Positions 9,903 to 16,514 of a stretch of DNA of 64,000 nucleotides are shown here, one piece after another. Source of the stretch: Azoarcus sp. Lineage in GTDB: Bacteria > Pseudomonadota > Gammaproteobacteria > Burkholderiales > Rhodocyclaceae. Under the pieces are notes generated by a model that searched no databases, had not been told where the DNA came from, and saw nothing but the letters and a program-made list of their open reading frames with translations. The first letter of the stretch is position 1. Every line of letters begins with the position of its first letter. The position numbers and the translations under genes are program-made. Location of the stretch: the NCBI GenBank assembly GCA_030604735.1, contig JAUVVG010000007.1, positions 53,312 through 117,311 on the forward strand, read 5' to 3'.

Positions 9903-10793
9903 TCATCCGGCTGAACGCCCCCGCTGCTGATAAATCACCCCGACGATGATCATCGTGAGGCCGATCCAGGTCGCCGGCACGATGGCTTCACCGAGGAAGG
10001 TGCTGATGAAGAACAGCGACAGGAACGGCGACAGGAAAATCAGGTTGCTGACCCGGGCGACCTGCTCGGCACGGCGCATCGCAGCGAGCCACAGCATGAA
10101 GGTGACGCCCATCTCGAACAGGCCGACATAGGCCGCACCGGCCAGCGCCGGCCCGGTCGGCAGGGCCAGTTCCCCCTGCCAGGCCATCACCGCCCAGACC
10201 ATCGGCGTACCGAGTGCGAAGCACAGGAACAGCGTGACCGCGGCCGGCGCGGTGGCGCGGGTGTTCAGGATCCAGTACAGCGCCCACAACACCGTGCTGA
10301 AGAGCGCCAGCATGACCCCGAGGCCGCTGTCGAAGGCCATCGCGAACACGTCGCCGCGGGTCGCGATCACCACCGCGCCGGCATAGCCTATCGTCAGCGC
10401 CAGCAGGTCGCGCCCGGTGAGGCGCTGCTTCAGCAGCGGCACGGCCAGCAGCGCGAGGGTCAGTGCCCAGGTGTAGTTCAGCGCCTGGGCCTGCTGCGCA
10501 GGAAGCAGGTCATAGGCCCGGAACAGCACCAGGTAGTAGAAACAGGGGTTCAATGCGCCGAGCGCGACGTAATACGTCGGCCGCTCGCGCAAGGCCGCGC
10601 CGACCGCCGGCCACTGCCGATTGACGCTGACGAACCCGGCCAGCACAAGGGTCGACACCAGACCGGCCCAGGCGAGCAACTGGGTCGCCGTCATCACCTG
10701 CAGCGACAGCTTGAACGCGGTCGCGACCGTGGACCACAGGATCACCGCCGCGATACCGTACAACATCGCCTGGCGCTGGTTGGTCTGATGCAT
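9903..10793 (-). CDS. EamA/DMT family inner-membrane transporter
   Basis: This 296-residue protein has about ten membrane helices arranged as two EamA repeats (about residues 8-145 and 155-290). ILWSTVATAFKLSL opens the first repeat, and FEMGVTFMLWLAAMRRAEQ with the following LIFLSPFLSLFF is typical of the second. DMT-superfamily members export amino acids, purines or other metabolites, and the substrate cannot be predicted here. It is monocistronic with a weak ribosome-binding site. Confidence 0.87.
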   Translation of the reverse strand: MHQTNQRQAMLYGIAAVILWSTVATAFKLSLQVMTATQLLAWAGLVSTLVLAGFVSVNRQWPAVGAALRERPTYYVALGALNPCFYYLVLFRAYDLLPAQQAQALNYTWALTLALLAVPLLKQRLTGRDLLALTIGYAGAVVIATRGDVFAMAFDSGLGVMLALFSTVLWALYWILNTRATAPAAVTLFLCFALGTPMVWAVMAWQGELALPTGPALAGAAYVGLFEMGVTFMLWLAAMRRAEQVARVSNLIFLSPFLSLFFISTFLGEAIVPATWIGLTMIIVGVIYQQRGRSAG

Positions 10794-10877
10794 CGGAATC
10801 TCGCTCGAATTTCCGGAAAGGACGCGGGGACCGCAAGCCTAACCGAAACCTCGCTGCGCCCGTCAACGATGCCCTCA

Positions 10878-12665
10878 TCAGCGATGACGCCAGAACGCGC
10901 TGGACTGGAAGCGCGAATTCAACCACCACGCCCTGTCATTGACCGCATAGCGGAAGTTGCTGACCCCGGCCTGCGACTCGACCGGCCGGATCACCCCGCC
11001 AGCCGCATCCCGGCGCGCGACGAAATCCTCATGCTCCGGCACGACCGCGGTGATGTGGCCGGACTGGTTCAGGTCGCGGCGCTTGGCGACGATCAGGCAG
11101 ACTTCGCCCGCGTTCGCTGCCGCCTGCAGCGTGGTCAGGTCGATCTCGCGAACCCAGCCAAAGGCCGGGCCATGATCTTCCAGCCAGTCATGCAAGGCAT
11201 TTGCGTTGAGCTCGCGCACGGTCTCGCCATAGCGGACCGGCACGGTCTCCCCACGCGCCATGCGCATGATTGCCGCATCGGTCCACCACACCCGGGGCAG
11301 ATAGGCACCGGCCAGCGTGCATAGATCGTAAGCGTAGATGTTGCAGAAGGTAGTGCTTCCCCGTGGTTTGTAGCGAAGGTGGCCGGGTGAAGCACTGTCG
11401 AGATAATCGATGATCGCGCGCAGCTGCGTCACACGCTCGCCCGCATCGTCCGACGTCCGCCGCGGGCGTCCCGGCTCACCCAGCGGAAAAGCCCGTCCGC
11501 CGTCGAAGCGGCGGGTGATGTCGGCGCGGTTCTCGCGCAGGTGCACCGGCTGCACCGACTGAGCAGGCGGCAGTGGCGAGGGCAGGGTGTCCGACTGCCG
11601 CGGCCGCGACTCGCGTGGTCCGGACGGGGCTGGAGTCGTGGTGCCCCGTTCCTGCGACGAGCCTGCGGTGGCACTCGATGCCGCTGCGGGGTCGGCGGTC
11701 CGCCTTCCGGCCCCCTCTCCGGCGCGGCCTCCAGCCGAAGCGACCGCCGGCTGCGGGCCCGTCTGTGGCTGCGGCAGCGGCAAGGGCGAGAGGTAGCGCG
11801 CCGATACCAGCCCCTCGCGCAGGATACCGTTCAAGTCCACCCGCACCCGCACCCAGCCCGGTGCGCCCCCTTCGCCGACGACTTGCGCCTTGGCGCCCTG
11901 CGGCAAGGTCGCGATCCAGGTGGACGGGACGACCCGAGGCGCGCTGCGCAGGTTGAGCTGGGTCGCAGCCACGCGGTGAGTCGGGGCCAACATGGCTTCC
12001 GGCAGCGCCGTCACGACCAGGTCTGCGCGCGCGTCCTCCGCGGCACGCTCCGAGCTTCGCGCCAGCACCGCCTTGGCCTTCTCGAGTAGCTGGAAGCGGT
12101 CGTCGAACCCGTTCAAGCCCCCGTTGATCCGCCGCGTGATCGTGACGGTGTCGTCCACATCGGCCAGGGGATTCAGGGCATGGGTATCCCAGAAAAACAC
12201 CGCCGACTGGACCGCATACCTTTCCGAGACTCGCTCCGGATGGGCCACCACGTCGTCGCCGACCCATTGCGAGAACGCCCGGTAGTTGTTCTTGCCGGTG
12301 AGCTGGATCAGACCGCGTCCGCGGTAGCGGTAACCGTCCCCGGACGCCTCGTCGCCATTTCCCATACGCCCGCCATAGACCCGGTTGCCGATTCTCTCCG
12401 GCTGGCGAGCATAGGCCTGTGCCTCGGCGAGGCTACCGAAGTAACGCGGAAACACCTGCAACAGCCGCTCGGCCGAGTAGCTCATGCCCTCGACGACGTG
12501 TTGCATCCGCGACGATTCATGCACGACCTGGGCGAGAAAGTGGGCGACCCGCAGCGGGGTATCGATCGCATGCAGGACCGTCGACGCCTGCAGCGCCTCC
12601 AGGTAGCGTGCAATGTTCGCTTCGGCGACACCGAGTGCCGCCAGCAATTCACGTGTCAAGAGCAT
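10878..12665 (-). CDS. GH19-type lysozyme with SH3 and C-terminal cysteine-peptidase-like domain
   Basis: This 595-residue multidomain cytoplasmic protein has no signal peptide. Residues 1-195 form a GH19 chitinase/lysozyme fold: HFLAQVVHESSRMQHVVEG with candidate catalytic Glu50 and Glu59, and YRGRGLIQLTGKNNYRAFSQ. An SH3-type wall-binding domain follows at about 225-290, then a Pro/Ser/Ala-rich linker at about 295-375. The C-terminal domain has Cys441 (TTFCNIYAYD) and His537 (GHITAVVPEH), as in NlpC/P60 or CHAP-like amidases. It probably cuts both glycan and peptide bonds of peptidoglycan. A ribosome-binding site (GGGAGAA) precedes the ATG. It is the last gene of the four-gene cassette begun by the patatin. 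Confidence 0.82.
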   Translation of the reverse strand: MLLTRELLAALGVAEANIARYLEALQASTVLHAIDTPLRVAHFLAQVVHESSRMQHVVEGMSYSAERLLQVFPRYFGSLAEAQAYARQPERIGNRVYGGRMGNGDEASGDGYRYRGRGLIQLTGKNNYRAFSQWVGDDVVAHPERVSERYAVQSAVFFWDTHALNPLADVDDTVTITRRINGGLNGFDDRFQLLEKAKAVLARSSERAAEDARADLVVTALPEAMLAPTHRVAATQLNLRSAPRVVPSTWIATLPQGAKAQVVGEGGAPGWVRVRVDLNGILREGLVSARYLSPLPLPQPQTGPQPAVASAGGRAGEGAGRRTADPAAASSATAGSSQERGTTTPAPSGPRESRPRQSDTLPSPLPPAQSVQPVHLRENRADITRRFDGGRAFPLGEPGRPRRTSDDAGERVTQLRAIIDYLDSASPGHLRYKPRGSTTFCNIYAYDLCTLAGAYLPRVWWTDAAIMRMARGETVPVRYGETVRELNANALHDWLEDHGPAFGWVREIDLTTLQAAANAGEVCLIVAKRRDLNQSGHITAVVPEHEDFVARRDAAGGVIRPVESQAGVSNFRYAVNDRAWWLNSRFQSSAFWRHR

Positions 12666-12700
12666 GATCTTCTCCCTGAAAGGGCATCCTCACCCCGCAG

Positions 12701-14152
12701 TCATCGAGCGGAACCGCTCGGTCCGGCCTGCGCCGGGCGGAAGCGCGGGTCCATCCGTTCGATCACGATCCGCGCCAGTTCGGACTGGACACCGAGTTCG
12801 GCGAACAGCGCGAGCTGCCCGCGGGCCGCGTCCCAGGCGAACGGCTTGTCGGCCGGAATCGCATCCTCGTAGGCCTTGACCACCCGCTCGGCGCGACAGC
12901 CGACGGTCAGGAACAACAGGTCTGCGGCACTGATCGCCGCCCAGACCCGCTCCGGCGCCTCCGCGCTCATCCGGCCTCGTGCGACCTCGATCGCCATCGA
13001 CACCACCGCACGCAGATCGGCGATCCTGCGTTCCAGCTGCGCCCGGTAGGTCTCGGCCTCGGCATCGGAATGGAACATGTCGTACCACGGGTCGCCGGTG
13101 GCGAGCTCGAACAACAGCGTCGCGGCCTGCAGTGCGTTCAGGCCGGGATAGAAGTGATTCAAGTCCTCGCGAAACGCCGCCTCGTAGAGTTCGAAGCAGC
13201 GCCTGAGACCGGGCCGGGTCGCCGCCCGACGTCGCGCATCGAGTCCGGTCAGCCCCTGAAAACCCGCGCGCCAGCGGGTCTTCTCGTTGCGGGCGCGTAG
13301 CGATAGCGCCTCGGCCAGTTGCCGCGACGGTATCGTGGCCTGCGCCGCGATCACCCGGTCGAGTGCCTGATCGGAGCGCGTCAGCAGCGCCGCCTGACCC
13401 GGTCGCCGACTGAGGCGCTCGTAGAGATTGGCCAGTGCGAGATTGGCTGGAACGTCCTGCGGATAGAGTTCGCGCAGCGCCTCCCAGCTCGCCTGCGCAC
13501 CGTCGAGATCGCCCAGATCCCACTGCGCGGTGGCGATCAGCCGTAGCGCCTCCCACTGGAAGCGTAGCCCCCTGACCGTATCGGCGAGCATCTGCAGGGC
13601 TTCGGTCGAACGCGCGGCGCGGGCCGCGTCCACCTGTTCGACCAGGGTCATCGGCACCACCACCAGATTGCCGACTTCCACCTCGCGCAGTGCCGGCAGC
13701 ATCTGGAAAACCGGGCTGTCGGAGTCGCGCTCGGATTGCAGGGTCGCGACCAGCGTCGCGCTCAGCCGCGCCAGCGCATCGGCCGGTGCGCTGACCGGAT
13801 AATCCAGGTAACGGTCGGTGAGCAGATCGAAAGGCGTACCGTCGGAGGTCGGCTTGCCCTTGATCATCACCGTTCGCCGCCGACGCAAGGCATGGCGGAT
13901 GCCGAGCTCATAGAACACGTTGGCGTTGTGCAGCGTGATGTCGCACACGACCAGGTCGGCCTCCAGAATCAGCGCGAACATGTCGGCGCGGATATTGCCG
14001 GCATCGATGATCTCGCCGGTCGTCCCGCCTGCCAGCCCAGCCGCCTTCAGGGCCGGATCGACCAGCTCGCGATGCACCCGTTCGAAGTCGATGAACTGCC
14101 CCGATCCATCGGTCTTCTGTCCGAACGGCCGGATCACGAACGCACGCGCCAT
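12701..14152 (-). CDS. TIR/deoxyribosyltransferase-like protein with TRAFs-binding TPR region
   Basis: This protein has 483 residues. Residues 1-110 resemble the nucleoside 2-deoxyribosyltransferase/TIR superfamily: FVIRPF at the first strand, EADLVVCDIT, and NANVFYELGIRHAL with Glu82 at the usual catalytic place. The rest is helical, with TPR-like pairs around 190-270. Around 290-370 lies a motif pattern of the MAP3K TRAFs-binding domain found in bacterial TPR-S proteins (RWRAGFQGLTG, then YEAAFREDLNHFYPGLNAL). Such proteins occur in prokaryotic conflict systems as sensors or adaptors. GGAGGAGG precedes the ATG, and spacing to both neighbours is 21-35 bp. Confidence 0.75.
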   Translation of the reverse strand: MARAFVIRPFGQKTDGSGQFIDFERVHRELVDPALKAAGLAGGTTGEIIDAGNIRADMFALILEADLVVCDITLHNANVFYELGIRHALRRRRTVMIKGKPTSDGTPFDLLTDRYLDYPVSAPADALARLSATLVATLQSERDSDSPVFQMLPALREVEVGNLVVVPMTLVEQVDAARAARSTEALQMLADTVRGLRFQWEALRLIATAQWDLGDLDGAQASWEALRELYPQDVPANLALANLYERLSRRPGQAALLTRSDQALDRVIAAQATIPSRQLAEALSLRARNEKTRWRAGFQGLTGLDARRRAATRPGLRRCFELYEAAFREDLNHFYPGLNALQAATLLFELATGDPWYDMFHSDAEAETYRAQLERRIADLRAVVSMAIEVARGRMSAEAPERVWAAISAADLLFLTVGCRAERVVKAYEDAIPADKPFAWDAARGQLALFAELGVQSELARIVIERMDPRFRPAQAGPSGSAR

Positions 14153-14173
14153 GTCCTCCTCCGCAAAGCCCCC

Positions 14174-14581
14174 TCACGGGCAAGTGTCGTCACGCTCGTA
14201 CATCGACTCGAACTTGTCCGCTCCCATGCAATAGGCATCACCACCGTCTTTCTCGTTATAGACCAGGTAGTCGCCGGCCCGATAGTGCGACTTACCTTCC
14301 TTGGTCGCCACCCAGCCTTCGCTCTCGGCACGCTCGGCCCACACCGGCGTTGTCTTCAGATAACGACCGGGTTCGACTTCGCGGTAGGTTCGGGCAAACA
14401 CCGCGGCATCCACCGTATAGGTCTCACCGGCGTTGCTAACCAGCCAGTCGCCGGCCTTGCAACGCTGCTCGCCCCCCCACTTGCGGTAACGGAAGCCGTC
14501 GGTGTCGAGATCCAGCCTCACCGCAGTGACAACCTGGTCGGCGCGTTTACGGTAGCGCCGCCTGCCCGTATCGATGCTCAT
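14174..14581 (-). CDS. Two-repeat small protein of patatin/TPR-S cassette
   Basis: This 135-residue soluble protein of unknown function is made of two copies of a module of about 55 residues. The first copy includes QRCKAGDWLVSNAGETY and ends VFARTY. The second includes SHYRAGDYLVYNEKDGG and ends KFESMY. The shared AGD(W/Y)LV core recalls small PGDYG-like domains seen with patatins. It lies 21 bp after the patatin stop and 21 bp before the TPR-S gene, so it is co-transcribed. A sensor, adaptor or regulator of one of the enzymes is an inference. Confidence 0.7.
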   Translation of the reverse strand: MSIDTGRRRYRKRADQVVTAVRLDLDTDGFRYRKWGGEQRCKAGDWLVSNAGETYTVDAAVFARTYREVEPGRYLKTTPVWAERAESEGWVATKEGKSHYRAGDYLVYNEKDGGDAYCMGADKFESMYERDDTCP

Positions 14582-14602
14582 CCCTTCGTCCTGTGGTCGT
14601 CT

Positions 14603-15766
14603 TCAGGTCAGGTCGAAGTGTGCCGGAAAATCCCCCGCCTTCACCGACTGCTCGCCCACCACCGTGCCGATACGATGCAGCAAGGGCATGTTCTCCGGGG
14701 CATCCATCGCAGTCAGCGACTTGATCCGGCGGGTATCGGTGAGCTCAGGCAGCAGCGCCCTGACGCACTCAACGCTCAAATCGGCGTTGTAGCGCAGGTA
14801 GGTCATCAAGGGCGTACCACCGATCAGGTCGTGGCGCAGGTCACCGAGCTCGCGGTCTATCTGGCGCGCGGTCGGACTGGCCGACATCCATTGCAACAGG
14901 ACTTCCTGCAGCTCGGCACAGTCCTGCATTAGCGACAGCAGGGCGTTGATCGCCTGCTTGGCGGCCAGGCTGGACCGCTCGACCGAAGGGTCGCCGCTGC
15001 CGGTGCCGATCGATACCAGCATCAGCTTGTCCGATCCGGTCGGCCAGCCGACCCGGTAACCATCGAGCGTCGCGTACATGAAAGCCTGCAGGGCCGGATT
15101 GTTGAACGGGCTGACCCCACCGTCGACGAACTCCCCGACCACCGGCTTCATGTCGGGCCGCTCGACGATGGTGATCTTCTCGGGGTCGAAGTAGGCCGGC
15201 GCCGCGGTCGAGGCGCGCACCACCTGCCACAGCGGATACTCGCTGTTACCAATGGTCCCGCCCGGTCGCGATGCATAGTACTGGCCGCGGGGATTGTTGG
15301 CGATCGGCCACGGACTACCGGAATCGATCCGCTTGGCCATGATCAGAAGACCGGTACGGATTTCGCCGCTGCCCAGTGTGGTCGCGTGGCCCAGGGCCTT
15401 TTTCAGCGCATCGGCGAGCTTGGCTTCGTCATACTTGGCGCGTATGAAACCCTTGCGCAGCAGGCTCTTCTCGAACACCGCTTCGCCGAGCGCGAAGTAC
15501 TCGTTCCGGACCGCCTCGACGGTCCAGCCCTTGGCCAGCGCGGCCGCGATGATCGCACCGGTCGAGGTACCGGCGATCAGGTCGAAATAGTCGCACAACC
15601 TGAAATCCGCCGCGCCGCCATGGCGTTCGCGCAATACATCCTCGAGCCGCTGCAGGATACCGACGCTCAGGATGCCGCGCAAACCGCCACCATCGAGCGC
15701 AAGAATGCGTTTCGGGCGTCCGTCGTTACCGAGGTGTTCGTCTCGCGACCGCGGAAGGTAGGGCAT
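14603..15766 (-). CDS. Patatin-like phospholipase
   Basis: This 387-residue protein carries a complete patatin catalytic site. The oxyanion loop is DGGGLRG at 25-31, the nucleophile is Ser68 in GTSTG, and the catalytic Asp215 lies in DGGVSPFNNP. Patatins hydrolyse acyl ester bonds of membrane lipids, and the CBASS effector CapV is of this family. No signal peptide is present, so it would act from the cytoplasm on the inner membrane. The ATG at 15766 has GAGGAG upstream, and the longer frame would add an arginine-rich stretch. It is the first gene of the cassette at 10878-15766. Confidence 0.92.
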   Translation of the reverse strand: MPYLPRSRDEHLGNDGRPKRILALDGGGLRGILSVGILQRLEDVLRERHGGAADFRLCDYFDLIAGTSTGAIIAAALAKGWTVEAVRNEYFALGEAVFEKSLLRKGFIRAKYDEAKLADALKKALGHATTLGSGEIRTGLLIMAKRIDSGSPWPIANNPRGQYYASRPGGTIGNSEYPLWQVVRASTAAPAYFDPEKITIVERPDMKPVVGEFVDGGVSPFNNPALQAFMYATLDGYRVGWPTGSDKLMLVSIGTGSGDPSVERSSLAAKQAINALLSLMQDCAELQEVLLQWMSASPTARQIDRELGDLRHDLIGGTPLMTYLRYNADLSVECVRALLPELTDTRRIKSLTAMDAPENMPLLHRIGTVVGEQSVKAGDFPAHFDLT

Positions 15767-16010
15767 CGGTATCTCCTCGCTGCGATGAAGGGCAAACCGG
15801 CCGCGACGGCATCGACCGGCGAAACCGCGCCGTCGATATCTCACTGGCATTGATCCACGTTAGCTCATGATTCCCAACTTGCAAGTCCGACCGCTTCCAC
15901 GGGTCGATTGACGGGTCGGGGGTCGCGGTTCGATCGGCAGGAACACGCCAACGCCGTGGGCCGCCATTTCCGGCGACAATGGTGCCTGACCCACCCGCAG
16001 GCTGAACCCG

Positions 16011-16514
16011 ATGACCAGACGCTTATCCGCCATGACACTGATCGCTGCGACGGTGACCGCGGCGGTCGCAGCCGACCCTCCCACCGCGCCCGCAATCGTG
16101 CCAATGATGATCGTCTGCGCCGAGCTGGCCGACACCGACCGCACGCGGGTGGTGATGACGGTGGCAGACGCAGTCACCCGCTTCGAGCTGGTGACACCGG
16201 AGTTCCTGTGGCCACATCCCGATCAGCCGGAGAGCCGGCGTTTCGCTGCTGGATTCAGCGATGTCTCGCCCGACCTGGTGACCGAAGCGGCGATAGCGAT
16301 CTCGACCACGGTCGACGCCCACGGGCAGTTGCGCATCGTCGATTTCGCGTCGCGCTCACCAGAGACCCCGGCCCTGGCCGGCCTGCGCGGCTCGCTGGTG
16401 CTGCACGACAGCTGGCTGGACCGTCGCGCCCCGGCCTCGCTCTACTACACCGGTTCGGACCATCCCACGTCGATCACAGCGCTGATGTGTACCCGTTACG
16501 GTGGTCTAGGCTGA
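16011..16514 (+). CDS. Putative exported protein
   Basis: This 167-residue protein begins with a Sec-type signal: MTRRLSAM, then the hydrophobic stretch TLIAATVTAAVAA with possible cleavage after the AxA. The mature part is soluble and has two cysteines. No family was recognised. It overlaps the 3' end of the convergent GGDEF/EAL gene by 9 bp. The ribosome-binding site is weak and an internal Met at residue 8 is an alternative start. Because the opposite strand is also open over part of this region, it is held with moderate confidence. Confidence 0.55.
   Translation: MTRRLSAMTLIAATVTAAVAADPPTAPAIVPMMIVCAELADTDRTRVVMTVADAVTRFELVTPEFLWPHPDQPESRRFAAGFSDVSPDLVTEAAIAISTTVDAHGQLRIVDFASRSPETPALAGLRGSLVLHDSWLDRRAPASLYYTGSDHPTSITALMCTRYGGLG

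Noticed and set aside
11429..12267. Alternative - strand frames inside the lysozyme-peptidase gene
   Set aside because: They are arginine/glycine-rich frame shadows; only the 595-residue frame shows GH19, SH3 and Cys/His motifs.
15860..16177. A 105-codon frame on the - strand opposite the exported protein
   Set aside because: No signal, family or ribosome-binding site; the + strand frame has a convincing signal peptide.
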